Source: an uncultured Erysipelotrichaceae bacterium
Lineage (GTDB): Bacteria > Bacillota_I > Bacilli_A > RF39 > UBA660
Direction of reading: 5' to 3'
Assembly (NCBI GenBank): GCA_902795215.1
Contig: CADBKG010000007.1
Coordinates: 1 to 51,204, forward strand
DNA length: 51,204 nucleotides
Below, piece by piece: positions 1 through 9,075 of this stretch. A program made the position numbers and the translations under genes. The notes under the pieces were generated by a model that saw only the letters and a program-made list of their open reading frames with translations, was not told where the DNA came from and did no database searches. How positions within the stretch are numbered: position 1 is the first letter of the stretch; the number at the start of each line of letters is the position of its first letter.

Positions 1-1
1 A

Positions 2-295
2 TCTGGTTATTTTAAATGTAAGGATTGTGGCGAGTCAATGTATATAAAGAAAGGGAAAAATAAAGATTACTATTATTGTAAAAGTTATATAACAAATGGT
101 ATTTGTACAAATCATTCTATAGAAAAAAATAAATTATACGATGAGATATTAAAACAAATGAATTTAAAAGGAATAGAAAATAAAGATATAAAAAAAATAA
201 CAAGAAATAGAATTATAAAATATATTGAAAATATTTTTATTCATGAAGATAAAAGTATTGAGATTAATTTTAAGGAAGATATAAATTCTATTTAA
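2..295 (+). CDS. Serine site-specific recombinase, C-terminal fragment (5' end outside window)
   Basis: The frame is open from base 2, so the protein starts before the window. The visible residues carry a zinc beta-ribbon pattern: CKDC, then about 20 residues later YYYCKSY, then C..H, followed by a short helical tail. This is the layout of the recombinase zinc-ribbon domain of large serine recombinases, which integrate or excise phages and mobile elements. The catalytic domain is not in view, so it could be intact or a remnant. It lies just upstream of rbgA, with no attachment site that I can recognise between them. Confidence 0.7.
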   Translation, partial: SGYFKCKDCGESMYIKKGKNKDYYYCKSYITNGICTNHSIEKNKLYDEILKQMNLKGIENKDIKKITRNRIIKYIENIFIHEDKSIEINFKEDINSI

Positions 296-301
296 TAATT
301 A

Positions 302-310
302 TGTTATAAT
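302..310 (+). promoter_or_regulatory. Extended -10 promoter for rbgA
   Basis: TGT followed by TATAAT (305-310) forms an extended -10 about 28 bases before the rbgA start. No good -35 is seen. A Shine-Dalgarno AAGGAAGTG precedes the ATG. Confidence 0.5.
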
Positions 311-337
311 GTTATAGAAAAAAGGAAGTGATTTCTA

Positions 338-1216
338 ATGAGTAATCAAGATAATGAAAAGGTGTTTCAAAAGAGTAATATCAATTGGTATCCAGGGCAT
401 ATGAAGAAAACAACAAAGGAGATTAGAGAATTAATGCCTGTCATTGATTTTGTTATTGAAGTATTAGATGGTAGAGTACCATATTCTTCTAAAATTAATA
501 ATGCTGCAGATATTATAAGAAATAAACCTTGTTTGATGGTTTTAACAAAAAAGGATTTATGTGATGAAGTTGAAACTAAAAAATGGGTGGATTACTATGA
601 AAAGCAAGGAAATAAAGTCGTATTTGTAGATTTAAAAAGTCATAGTGATTATAAAATATTGCTTAATAAGTTAGATGAGATAGTAAAGATAGTTAATCAA
701 AAAAGACTAGATAAAGGTCTTAAAATAAAGGAACCTAGAGGACTTGTAATGGGGGTACCAAATAGCGGCAAGAGTACTTTGATAAATGTGCTAGCTAAAA
801 AGAAAATAGCAAACACTGGAAATGTACCTGGATTTACAAAAAGTCTTTCATGGCTTAAAGCTGGAAATTTTATGCTTCTTGATAGTCCGGGAATACTTTG
901 GCCTAAATTCGATAGTGAAACTCTTGCTCTTAATTTAGCAAGTACTAGTGCAATTAGAGAAGAAGTTGTTCCTATAGGAGATGTATCATACCATATATTG
1001 AAATTACTCAATAAATATTATCCTGATAAACTATATGATAGATATGGACTTAAAAATTTAAGTGATGATACTTTAAAAGATTATGAAACAATTGCTAAAA
1101 AACTTAATATAATATCTGTAGGGAATACTTTTGATCTAAACAAAGTATATAAATTTATCCTAAATGATGTTAGAGTTGGGAATATAAAAGGAATTACTTT
1201 TGATAGGAGAGACTAA
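338..1216 (+). CDS. rbgA: Ribosome biogenesis GTPase RbgA (YlqF)
   Basis: Circularly permuted GTPase needed for late assembly of the 50S ribosomal subunit in Bacilli. The N-terminus has the family motif WYPGHM (residues 17-22). The GTPase motifs come in permuted order: G4 TKKD near residue 70, G1 GVPNSGKST at 139-147, then G3 DSPG near 182. The length of 292 is normal for the family. The start is supported by AAGGAAGTG upstream. The stop overlaps the rnhB start by one base (TAATG), giving a coupled rbgA-rnhB pair as in Bacillus. Confidence is high. Confidence 0.96.
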   Translation: MSNQDNEKVFQKSNINWYPGHMKKTTKEIRELMPVIDFVIEVLDGRVPYSSKINNAADIIRNKPCLMVLTKKDLCDEVETKKWVDYYEKQGNKVVFVDLKSHSDYKILLNKLDEIVKIVNQKRLDKGLKIKEPRGLVMGVPNSGKSTLINVLAKKKIANTGNVPGFTKSLSWLKAGNFMLLDSPGILWPKFDSETLALNLASTSAIREEVVPIGDVSYHILKLLNKYYPDKLYDRYGLKNLSDDTLKDYETIAKKLNIISVGNTFDLNKVYKFILNDVRVGNIKGITFDRRD

Positions 1217-1887
1217 TGGAAGTAGACTTATTAAAATTCGAAAAAGAATTATATAATGAAGGAATTGATCTTATCGCTGGAGTAGATGAAGTAGGAAGGG
1301 GGCCATTATATGGCCCTGTTGTTACGGCTGCAGTAATATTAAAAAAAGGATATTTTTTAGAAGGAATTAACGATTCTAAAAAATTAACCCCTAGGCAAAG
1401 AGATAAATTCTATGATATAATAATGCGCGATGCAATAGCTATTGGTATAGGAGAAGTATCAAGTAAGCGAATTGATGAAATAAATATTTATGAAGCAACA
1501 AAAGAAGCTATGAAAGAAGCAATAAATAATCTTAGTATTAAACCTGAGCATGTGCTTATAGATGCCATGAAATTAGAACTTGATGTGCCATCTACAAGTA
1601 TTATTAAAGGTGATGCTAAGAGTGAATCTATCGCTGCAGCGAGCATAATAGCTAAAGTTACTAGAGATAGAATGATGAAAAAAGAAGGTGAGCTTCATCC
1701 AGGGTATGGTTTTGAAAAACACATGGGGTATCCAACTAAGGCACATATAGAAAATGTTCTTAAACTTGGTGTCCTTCCAAACCATAGAAAAACTTTTGAG
1801 CCAATTAAAAGTATAGTAAATGGAAGTGATATAAATGAAAGAAGAAACAAAAGAAAAAGAAAAATCAAAAAAGAAATCAAAGAGTAG
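1216..1887 (+). CDS. rnhB: Ribonuclease HII
   Basis: Removes RNA from RNA-DNA hybrids and single ribonucleotides from DNA. The active-site block GVDEVGRGP gives D24 and E25. A third acidic residue is D116 in LIDAM. The [16 protein letters not shown] block is the usual family signature before the last acidic ligand. The 223-residue length is normal. The last ~17 codons (from 1835) are very Lys/Arg/Glu-rich and overlap the next gene in another frame. Translation is coupled to rbgA by TAATG. Confidence 0.96.
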   Translation: MEVDLLKFEKELYNEGIDLIAGVDEVGRGPLYGPVVTAAVILKKGYFLEGINDSKKLTPRQRDKFYDIIMRDAIAIGIGEVSSKRIDEINIYEATKEAMKEAINNLSIKPEHVLIDAMKLELDVPSTSIIKGDAKSESIAAASIIAKVTRDRMMKKEGELHPGYGFEKHMGYPTKAHIENVLKLGVLPNHRKTFEPIKSIVNGSDINERRNKRKRKIKKEIKE

Positions 1888-4192
1888 TTCAACATCTCCT
1901 AAAAAGGGAACTGCAAAAAAAACTACTCAAACTAAATCTAATAATAAAAGTAATTCAGCCAAGAATAATACCAAAACAAAAGCTAAAAATTCAAAGCAGA
2001 AAAAAACAAGTAATTCTGCTTCTAAAAGTAAAAAAATAAACGAAAGTAAAAGCGCAAAAACAAGAGGAACTTCTAATAAAACAAAAAACACTAAAAAAAC
2101 ATCAAATAAAAAGAGTAAAAATGAAAAGAAGTTATCTTTTTTTGGAAAATTTAAAAATAAGCTTGTAGATTTTTTAAAAAAAGATAAAAACAAACATATA
2201 TGGATGCTTGTTATAGAAACGCTTTATATTTTTGCTGTTGAAATGGTAACTAAAGTATTACTTAATACATTTAGTATTTCTTATCCAGCACTTAGAATCT
2301 TTATATCAAGTATAATTTTATCTATTATTATTACATTAATAACTAGCAATATTAATTTAAAAGTAAGAAAAGTAATTTACATAATACTTAATTTCTTTAT
2401 TGCTTTTTATGCTTGGTTACAAATAGGATTTATGAACTTCCTTGGAGCATTTATGAGTATGGGAAATGCTGAACAGGGAACTAAAATTACTGATTATATA
2501 GTTGATTTTGTTAAGGCATATAAACTTAGCGTATATACTATTTTTATTCCTTTTGTTTTAGTTTTGTTATATTTAATATTTGAAAAAAAATTTACCAATA
2601 ATGGATATTTAAATAAAATAAGATATACTAAAAAGAAAGTGTTAATTATTCTTGGAAGCATTGTGTTTTTATGTGGTACATTTTATGCAACGGTTATAAT
2701 TCCATTTATGCAAAACAAGTTTCAAACTGTATCAAATAAAGATTTACTTAAATATCCATCTAATCCTTCTATTGCAATTAAAAATTATGGAACAACAATG
2801 TATTTCTTACTAGATTTAAAAGGATTAGTGTTTGGTGGTGCGGATGAAATATATAGTGCATCTGGTACAAGCAAGAGAGCTTTTCAATCTGCGACTAGAG
2901 AAATAGATGATACAAAATATAATGAATTAATTAAAACAGAAGAAGATGAAACTTTAAATAAACTTAATAAATATTTTATTAATAGAGAAATACCTGATAC
3001 AAATGAGTATACAGGCAAATTCAAAGATAAAAACCTTATTATGATTATGATGGAAACAGTATCATTTGCAGTTTTTGATGATGCATATAAAGAGTATTTT
3101 CCAACATTAAATAAGCTATATCATGAAGGAATAAGCAGTACTAATAACTATAGTCCAAAGAATAATTGCGCAACAGGTGAGTCTGAAATGACTAGCGAAA
3201 TAAGTCTTTATTCAATTGAAACAACATGTACTGTTAATACTTATAGAAATAATGTTTATAAAGAAGCTTTGCTTTATATGATGAGAAATAATGGATATTA
3301 TGCAAGTGCTTATCATAATTATAGTGATCACTATTATTATAGAAATACAATAGAATATAATTTTGGTGCAGAAAAATTTTATGATGTTGATGCACTTGGA
3401 ATTGACTATGTACCTGTATATAAAGAATGGCCTAGCGATGTTGAACTTATGGAAAAAGCTTTACCAAACTTTATAAATAAAGATAAATTTGCAAGTTATA
3501 TGGTAACGGTTACTAGTCATACACCATATATTCAATCTAGTGAATATGGTGATATGTATGTTGATATGTTTAATGATTTAGACATAGATTTACCTGCCAA
3601 AAGATATTTAAGTAAGATTAAAGTTGTAGATCTTGCTATGGAGTATTTGCTTAAAGAGCTTGAAGAAGAAGGTAAACTTGAAGATACAGTACTTGTATTA
3701 TTTGGAGATCATTATCCATATGCTTTAAGTAGAGATGAATTCCAATCAATTGCTAAGTATGATATTAATACTAACCAAGAAATGGATAGAACTCCTTTTA
3801 TAATATATAATAAAGGAACTGAACCAGAAAAAATTAATAAAGTAACAACACCAATGGATTATGCACCAACTATTCTTAATCTATTTGGAATAAATTATGA
3901 TCCGAGGTATTATATGGGACATGATATATTCAGTAAATATGAAGATTATGCAGTGTTCCCAGATAATAGTTGGCAATCTCCTGAAGGTTTTTATAGTGCT
4001 TCCAAAGGAGTATTTATTCCAAAAGAAAGTGGATATGATTTAGATGACGAAAAAATAATATCTAGAAACGAAGAAATAACACAGATGCGTAATATGAGTG
4101 CACTTGCTATTAGAAATAACTATTTTAACTATTTATTTGACTATTTTGAAAATTATGGTAATAATAATGTAGTAGTGGAAAGGACTGATTAA
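1835..4192 (+). CDS. LTA synthase family sulfatase/phosphoglycerol transferase with Lys/Ser-rich N-terminal tail
   Basis: Polytopic membrane enzyme of the LtaS/sulfatase superfamily, which transfers glycerol phosphate from phosphatidylglycerol to build lipoteichoic acid or a related polymer outside the membrane. Residues 1 to about 105 are a low-complexity Lys/Ser/Asn/Thr region predicted to be cytoplasmic. About five membrane segments follow, then the extracellular catalytic domain. The likely metal site and nucleophile are E407 (METVS), T447 (CATGESE), H562 (TSHTP) and D625/H626 (GDHYP), matching the LtaS arrangement. The start at 1835 has GGAAGTGA upstream and overlaps the rnhB end by 53 bases. 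The long basic tail is unusual for LtaS. The exact polymer made cannot be told from sequence. Confidence 0.9.
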   Translation: MKEETKEKEKSKKKSKSSSTSPKKGTAKKTTQTKSNNKSNSAKNNTKTKAKNSKQKKTSNSASKSKKINESKSAKTRGTSNKTKNTKKTSNKKSKNEKKLSFFGKFKNKLVDFLKKDKNKHIWMLVIETLYIFAVEMVTKVLLNTFSISYPALRIFISSIILSIIITLITSNINLKVRKVIYIILNFFIAFYAWLQIGFMNFLGAFMSMGNAEQGTKITDYIVDFVKAYKLSVYTIFIPFVLVLLYLIFEKKFTNNGYLNKIRYTKKKVLIILGSIVFLCGTFYATVIIPFMQNKFQTVSNKDLLKYPSNPSIAIKNYGTTMYFLLDLKGLVFGGADEIYSASGTSKRAFQSATREIDDTKYNELIKTEEDETLNKLNKYFINREIPDTNEYTGKFKDKNLIMIMMETVSFAVFDDAYKEYFPTLNKLYHEGISSTNNYSPKNNCATGESEMTSEISLYSIETTCTVNTYRNNVYKEALLYMMRNNGYYASAYHNYSDHYYYRNTIEYNFGAEKFYDVDALGIDYVPVYKEWPSDVELMEKALPNFINKDKFASYMVTVTSHTPYIQSSEYGDMYVDMFNDLDIDLPAKRYLSKIKVVDLAMEYLLKELEEEGKLEDTVLVLFGDHYPYALSRDEFQSIAKYDINTNQEMDRTPFIIYNKGTEPEKINKVTTPMDYAPTILNLFGINYDPRYYMGHDIFSKYEDYAVFPDNSWQSPEGFYSASKGVFIPKESGYDLDDEKIISRNEEITQMRNMSALAIRNNYFNYLFDYFENYGNNNVVVERTD

Positions 4193-6202
4193 ATGAAAAA
4201 CGTTATCATCGTCGAATCTCCAAGCAAAACAAAAACAATATCTAAATATCTTGGAAACGACTATAAAGTAGTATCATCAAAAGGACATATTAGAGATTTA
4301 GCAACTACGGGGAAATTTGGCCTTGGAATTGACGTTGAGAATGATTTTGAACCTACATACATTCCAATAAAAGATAAGAAAAAACTAATTAGTGATTTAG
4401 AAAAAGAAACAAAAAATGCTAAAGTTTATTTAGCATCCGATCCTGATAGAGAAGGAGAAGCTATAAGCTGGCATTTAAAAGATACTTTGAATTTACATAA
4501 TTATGAAAGAATAGTTTTTAATGAAATAACAAAACCAGCAGTACTAGAAGCACTTAAAAATCCAAGAGATATCGATATGGATTTAGTTAAGTCTCAAGAA
4601 ACTAGAAGAATGCTTGATAGAATTATTGGTTTTAGATTATCTAAACTTATGCAATCTAAAACAGATGGAACAAGTGCGGGTAGAGTTCAATCAGTAGCGT
4701 TAAAACTAATCGTTGATAGAGAAAGAGAAATCGCTGCTTTTAAAGAAGAAGAATATTGGACAATTAAAGCTTTATTTGAAGGCTTTGAAGCAACATTAAT
4801 TAAATATTTAAAAGAAGATATTGAAATAAAAAGTGAAGAAGAAGCAGATAAGATAATAGATTCTTTATCTAAATGTTTTAATATTGATTCGGTTGAAACA
4901 AAACTAAAAAATAAAAAAGGTGTAATGCCATTTACAACAAGCACCCTTCAGCAAGCAGCTATAAATATGCTTAACTTTAATTCAAGTAAGACAATGCGTA
5001 TAGCTCAAAAATTATATGAAGGTATAGACATAGGCTCTGAAACAACAGGTATCATTACATACATGCGTACAGATTCAACAAGACTTTCAGGTGTATTTAC
5101 ATATCCAGCGATGGAATATATCGAAAAAACATATGGTAAAGAATATGTTGGAAACGTAAAAGTAGCTAAGAAAAATGATAACGTACAAGACGCGCATGAA
5201 GCTATTCGTCCAACAGATATAACAAGAACACCTGATTCAATTAAAGAATATTTATCAAATGAAGAATATAAATTATATAGTTTAATATATTATAGAACTC
5301 TTGCATCATTAATGAAAGATGCTAAAGCACAAAGTACAATTATAACTTTAGAAAACAATGGTTATATTTTTAAGGCTACTGGAAGTGTAATTGTTTTTGA
5401 TGGATATTTAAAAGTATATGGTAAATATTCTAAACAAGAAGACGTTATTTTACCAGATTTAACTAATCTTAAAACTAAAATTGTAATTGCAGAAGACATA
5501 GAAAAAGAACAACATTTCACTAAACCATCACCTAGATATACAGAAGCAAGTTTGATTAAAGAAATGGAGTCACTTGGAATTGGTAGACCTAGTACATATG
5601 CAAAAACAATGGATACTTTAAAATTTCGTAATTATGTGTATATAGAAGATAAAAAGTTTATTCCAACTGAAATTGGTTTTGAAATAACTGATAAATTACA
5701 GGAAGCATTTAGTGATATTATAAATGTTAAATATACTGCTAAGATGGAATCTGATTTAGATAAAGTCGCTGAAAATAAATATGATAATATAAAACTGTTA
5801 AAAGACTTTTTCAATAAATTTGAACCTTTGGTAGAATCTGCCTTTAAAACAATGGAGAAAAAAGCCCCAACAAAAACTGGTGAAATTTGTCCAGAGTGTG
5901 GTGGAGATTTAGTTGTTAGAAAAGGGAAATTTGGTGAATTTGTGGCATGCTCAAATTATCCAGAATGTAAATATATCAAAAAAGAAGAAAAGAAAATATA
6001 TGCAGAGTGTCCTAAGTGTCATGAAGGAAATATAGTCGCTAAAAAAACAAAAAAAGGTAAAACTTTCTATGGATGTGACAACTTTCCTAAATGTGATTAT
6101 GCATTATGGGATGAACCAACTGGAGATTTTTGTCCAAATTGTAATATGCTTCTTGTTAAAAAAGGGAAAAAAGTTTATTGCCCTGAGTGCGATAAAAAGT
6201 AA
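4193..6202 (+). CDS. topA: DNA topoisomerase I
   Basis: Type IA topoisomerase that relaxes negative supercoils by single-strand passage. It opens with the Toprim signature (VIIVESPSKTKTI) and has the SDPDREGE acidic block. The catalytic tyrosine is Y290 in ITYMRTDSTR. Three C-terminal Cys-rich zinc ribbons follow: CPEC...CSNYPEC, CPKC...CDNFPKC and CPNC...CPEC. The length of 669 is close to the Bacillus enzyme. The ATG follows the previous stop directly, so it is co-transcribed with the LTA-synthase-like gene. A strong terminator ends the unit. Confidence 0.97.
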   Translation: MKNVIIVESPSKTKTISKYLGNDYKVVSSKGHIRDLATTGKFGLGIDVENDFEPTYIPIKDKKKLISDLEKETKNAKVYLASDPDREGEAISWHLKDTLNLHNYERIVFNEITKPAVLEALKNPRDIDMDLVKSQETRRMLDRIIGFRLSKLMQSKTDGTSAGRVQSVALKLIVDREREIAAFKEEEYWTIKALFEGFEATLIKYLKEDIEIKSEEEADKIIDSLSKCFNIDSVETKLKNKKGVMPFTTSTLQQAAINMLNFNSSKTMRIAQKLYEGIDIGSETTGIITYMRTDSTRLSGVFTYPAMEYIEKTYGKEYVGNVKVAKKNDNVQDAHEAIRPTDITRTPDSIKEYLSNEEYKLYSLIYYRTLASLMKDAKAQSTIITLENNGYIFKATGSVIVFDGYLKVYGKYSKQEDVILPDLTNLKTKIVIAEDIEKEQHFTKPSPRYTEASLIKEMESLGIGRPSTYAKTMDTLKFRNYVYIEDKKFIPTEIGFEITDKLQEAFSDIINVKYTAKMESDLDKVAENKYDNIKLLKDFFNKFEPLVESAFKTMEKKAPTKTGEICPECGGDLVVRKGKFGEFVACSNYPECKYIKKEEKKIYAECPKCHEGNIVAKKTKKGKTFYGCDNFPKCDYALWDEPTGDFCPNCNMLLVKKGKKVYCPECDKK

Positions 6203-6241
6203 CAATTAAAAGTTTTAAACATATAATATTATAGAATATTA

Positions 6242-6269
6242 AGAAAGGCGTTTTTCCGCCTTTCTTTTT
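6242..6269 (+). terminator. Rho-independent terminator after topA
   Basis: A perfect 9-bp stem, AGAAAGGCG (6242-6250) with CGCCTTTCT (6257-6265), a 6-base loop, then a T run. Confidence 0.9.
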
Positions 6270-6283
6270 GTGAAAGGAATTAT

Positions 6284-6604
6284 ATGAGTTTTTTAATTGA
6301 ATATGGTAATACTATTTTATATACAGTAATAATGGCAATGATAAGCTATATTGGATTAGCGGTAAAAAATAGAATTACCAAATGGTATAAGCTTTTAGAA
6401 GAGAAGGAAGTTGCAAAAACTTGTGTAAATGCAGTGAATAAAATATATAAAAACAAAACTGATAAAGAAAGATATAATCTTGCCCTTAAAAACATAAATA
6501 TATTATTAAAAGAAAGAAATATTAAAATATCAGAATTAGAAGCTAAACTACTAATAAGTGAAGTGTGTAAAACCATGGATTGCGAAGGTATTGAAAATGT
6601 ATAA
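6284..6604 (+). CDS. Phage holin, LLH family-like small membrane protein
   Basis: A 106-residue protein with one N-terminal hydrophobic segment (about residues 8-28). A helical tail follows with an IYKN..D.ERYN.AL....LLKERNI pattern and an ELEAKLLISEVC end. This matches my memory of the LLH phage holin family, small proteins that make membrane pores for endolysin release. AAAGGAAT precedes the ATG. No complete endolysin or phage structural gene lies nearby, so it is either a domesticated holin or a prophage remnant. Only a tiny ORF with a peptidoglycan-binding-like end follows it. Confidence 0.7.
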   Translation: MSFLIEYGNTILYTVIMAMISYIGLAVKNRITKWYKLLEEKEVAKTCVNAVNKIYKNKTDKERYNLALKNINILLKERNIKISELEAKLLISEVCKTMDCEGIENV

Positions 6605-6686
6605 ACTTTTAAATGTTAAAAATAATAACAATTTAAAAATAGATGGAATTGTAGGTATAAACACAGTTTTAAAGATAAATGAATAA
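6597..6686 (+). pseudogene. 29-codon ORF, possible remnant of an endolysin wall-binding domain
   Basis: The ATG overlaps the holin stop region. The encoded peptide ends LKIDGIVGINTVLKINE, which resembles the DGxxGxxT core of the PG_binding_1 domain found at endolysin C-termini. A holin followed by an endolysin is the expected phage order, so I read this as a decayed lysin tail. It could also be a chance short ORF. Confidence 0.35.
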
Positions 6687-6941
6687 TACTTCACATAAAT
6701 TTCACATAACTAACATTTAAATTACAAAGAAAAAAAGTATATTTAAATCACAAGAAATGAAGGTGATATGAAGAAAATAAAAAGTAGTCACAAATATAAA
6801 TAAAATATGCAAAATATTCACGTATGTGATAAAAATATAAAACTTATCCTTCTCAAATAAACTTATAAACTTTAAAAAGGCGCCATTGGCGCTTTTTGTA
6901 TTATTAAAGATAATTTTATCATAAAATATAATGGTGATTAT
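6687..6941 (+). other. Gene-poor intergenic stretch with repeated TCACAT boxes
   Basis: No convincing gene is seen between the holin tail and the SpoVIF-like gene. The stretch contains TTCACATAA twice (6690-6698, 6701-6709) and a small palindrome, TCAC-GTAT-GTGA (6818-6829). A terminator-like hairpin with no obvious gene in front of it lies at 6874-6897. These could be operator sites or part of a small RNA gene; nothing more can be supported. Confidence 0.4.
6874..6897 (+). terminator. Orphan Rho-independent terminator
   Basis: The stem GCGCC (6880-6884) pairs with GGCGC (6888-6892). An A-tract before it pairs with the T run after it, apart from one bulged G. No protein gene ends just upstream. 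Confidence 0.7.
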
Positions 6942-7178
6942 ATGAATGAAGAAATTCTAAATAAAGTTTCAAAAAAAACAAATGTTGATAAGGATTTAAT
7001 AATAAACCTTGCCCAAAAATTATCAAACGGAAATATGAAAGATGAAAGTGCAATTGATGAAGTAATTGAATCATTGTCAAAAGCAACAGGAAAGAATGTT
7101 TCGCCAGAACTAAAAACAAAAATAAAAGATACAATTAAAGAAGACAAAGTTCCTAAAAACTTAGATAAAATGTTTTAA
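6942..7178 (+). CDS. SpoVIF-like small sporulation protein
   Basis: A 78-residue, charged, all-helical protein without membrane segments. The pattern (NKVSKKTNVDKDLIINLA, a central NMKDE, then a C-terminal VPKNLDKMF) resembles the stage VI sporulation protein F family, a late coat-assembly protein in Bacillus. GGTGATT precedes the ATG. It stands alone between two terminators. With spoIVA further along it suggests a sporulation gene set, but the family call rests on short similarity judged by eye. Confidence 0.6.
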   Translation: MNEEILNKVSKKTNVDKDLIINLAQKLSNGNMKDESAIDEVIESLSKATGKNVSPELKTKIKDTIKEDKVPKNLDKMF

Positions 7179-7202
7179 AGTGTGAAATTCACACTTTTTT
7201 TT
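7177..7202 (+). terminator. Rho-independent terminator after the SpoVIF-like gene
   Basis: AAAGTGTG (7177-7184) pairs perfectly with CACACTTT (7190-7197), followed by a T run; it overlaps the stop codon. Confidence 0.9.
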
Positions 7203-7238
7203 CATAACAAACTATGATATAATCATGGAAGAATAGGG

Positions 7239-8996
7239 ATGGTAAGTGTGTTTCAAAAGATAGAAAAAATTACTGATAATATTGCTACAGTTGGAATTAA
7301 TAAAACTGGTACAGTTATGCCTGACTTAATGAATATGCACGTTGTATTTGTTAATGGTAACCAAAGAATACTTGGTGAAGTAAAAGATATAACTGAAACA
7401 ACAGTAGATATAAAGTTTTTAGGTGAATTTACAGATCGTGGTTTTGTAACAGGTATACTTAGAAAACCAAGTCTTGATTCAAAACTTAGAATGATTAATG
7501 AACAAGAATTACAAGATTTGATTGGAACTAAAAGCCCTGATAATTTCTTACTTGGATATAGTCCTATGTATAATAATTATCCAATATATGTTGGAATTAA
7601 TGAACTATTTTCAAATCACTTTGCTATCCTAGGAGCGTCTGGTTCTGGAAAATCATGTGGTACATCTAGAATTATTCAAAATATATTTTCTAATCCTGAA
7701 ATGCCAGTTAATAATGCGAATCTAATATTTTTTGATGCATATGGTGAATATAAAAATGCATTTAGAAACATTAATCAGTTAAATGCAAATTATCATTATA
7801 AATTTATTACAACTAATAAACAAGAACCAACGGATGAAGATTTAAAGATGCCAATATACTTATTAACACTTGATGACATAGCGCTTATGCTTAATGCTAC
7901 CGAGCATAGTCAAATAACGTTACTTGAAAGAGCTATGAAATTGGTTAGAGTTTTTGCTAGAAAAGACGAAGAAAGTTTAAGTTTAAAAAATCACTTAATA
8001 GCTAAAGCGCTAGTTGCAATTCTTTTTTCAAGTTTAACAAACGCTGGAAAGAAAAATGAAATATTTAAACTTATTCATGATACAAATACACCACAGTTTA
8101 GTTTTAATACACAATTACAGGGTGTAGGTTTTACAAGAAGTTTCTCTGATTGTTTTGAATTAGATTCAAATGGGCAATTCTCTGAATCAGTATTAATTAA
8201 TGAATATGTACTCAGTTTTATTGATGAATCACTAGAAGCAAATATGCCAGAGGATAATCAATATTTTACAATTGAAGATTTCGAGACTGCTTTAACATTT
8301 ACAATGATTAGTGAAGGAATTCAAGAAAACAGTGATTTTCAAAATGCAGCAACTATGCTTCAAGTTAGACTTCATACTATAGTTAATTCTTCAAATAAAA
8401 ATTTATTTAATTATCCTGATTTTATATCACTTGAACAATATATTACAAGGCTTGTAGTTCAAGATAATCATCGTTGCCAAATCGTTAATATTAACCTTGA
8501 AGGATTGGATGATTCACTTGCAAAAGTTATGGTTAAAATATATTCAAGAATGTTCTTTGATTTTGCAAAAGGAAGACCAGAAAGAGCAGCAACTCCATTC
8601 CATTTATTCTTAGAAGAAGCACATAGATATGTACAAAAAGATAGTGATACATTCTTAATTGGATATAACATATTTGATAGAATTGCTAAGGAAGGACGTA
8701 AATATGGAGTTCTTCTTGATATAATTTCACAAAGACCAGTAGAACTTTCTGATACAGTTATTTCGCAGATTTCAAACTTCTTAATATTTAAAATGACACA
8801 CCCTGCGGATGTGGCATATATCGAAAAAATGCTTCCTGGTATGAGCACGGATATAATCGAAAAATTATCTAGCTTACAACCAGGTACTAATGTAGCTTTT
8901 GGTAGTGCATTTAAAATACCATTTATTACTAGAATGCAAATGCCAAATCCAAGTCCATATTCATCAAATGCGGATGTTAAAAAAGCTTGGCAATAA
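7239..8996 (+). CDS. HerA/DUF87-type ATPase
   Basis: A 585-residue ATP-binding protein of the HerA/FtsK superfamily. The N-terminal ~110 residues form a beta-rich domain like the HerA barrel. Walker A is GASGSGKSC (132-140). Walker B is LFLEEAHRYV with E459/E460, and an SQRPVEL sensor follows. HerA proteins are hexameric DNA translocases that usually pair with the NurA nuclease; no nurA is seen here. The ATG at 7239 has GGAAG 7 bases upstream; a GTG at 7248 is an alternative. The gene is monocistronic, flanked by terminators, with a TATAAT box at 7218-7223. Its exact role is unknown. Confidence 0.85.
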   Translation: MVSVFQKIEKITDNIATVGINKTGTVMPDLMNMHVVFVNGNQRILGEVKDITETTVDIKFLGEFTDRGFVTGILRKPSLDSKLRMINEQELQDLIGTKSPDNFLLGYSPMYNNYPIYVGINELFSNHFAILGASGSGKSCGTSRIIQNIFSNPEMPVNNANLIFFDAYGEYKNAFRNINQLNANYHYKFITTNKQEPTDEDLKMPIYLLTLDDIALMLNATEHSQITLLERAMKLVRVFARKDEESLSLKNHLIAKALVAILFSSLTNAGKKNEIFKLIHDTNTPQFSFNTQLQGVGFTRSFSDCFELDSNGQFSESVLINEYVLSFIDESLEANMPEDNQYFTIEDFETALTFTMISEGIQENSDFQNAATMLQVRLHTIVNSSNKNLFNYPDFISLEQYITRLVVQDNHRCQIVNINLEGLDDSLAKVMVKIYSRMFFDFAKGRPERAATPFHLFLEEAHRYVQKDSDTFLIGYNIFDRIAKEGRKYGVLLDIISQRPVELSDTVISQISNFLIFKMTHPADVAYIEKMLPGMSTDIIEKLSSLQPGTNVAFGSAFKIPFITRMQMPNPSPYSSNADVKKAWQ

Positions 8997-9020
8997 GGTT
9001 AGTTTTCTAACCTTTTTTTT
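8995..9020 (+). terminator. Rho-independent terminator after the HerA-like gene
   Basis: AAGGTTAG (8995-9002) pairs with CTAACCTT (9007-9014) around a TTTT loop, followed by a T run. Confidence 0.92.
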
Positions 9021-9021
9021 G

Positions 9022-9050
9022 TTGACGTATATACTAATTTTTGTTAAAAT
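9022..9050 (+). promoter_or_regulatory. SigA-type promoter for the SipW-cassette secreted protein
   Basis: TTGACG (9022-9027), a 17-base spacer and TAAAAT (9045-9050). The gene starts 26 bases downstream behind AGGAGGA, so strong expression is likely. Confidence 0.82.
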
Positions 9051-9075
9051 ATTATATATGATAGGAGGAATAAAA

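Noticed and set aside
697-1011. Antisense ORF inside rbgA
   Set aside because: It is a shadow of a well-conserved gene; the same holds for other minus-strand frames inside rnhB, spoIVA, scpA, nusA, infB, truB and the VirD4-like gene.
6768-6803. 11-codon ORF after AAGGTGA
   Set aside because: The ribosome-binding site is too close to the ATG and the peptide is too short to support.
8899-9075. Upstream extension of the secreted protein
   Set aside because: The extra codons overlap the HerA-like gene, cross its terminator and lack a ribosome-binding site; the ATG at 9076 has a strong one and a signal segment right after it.
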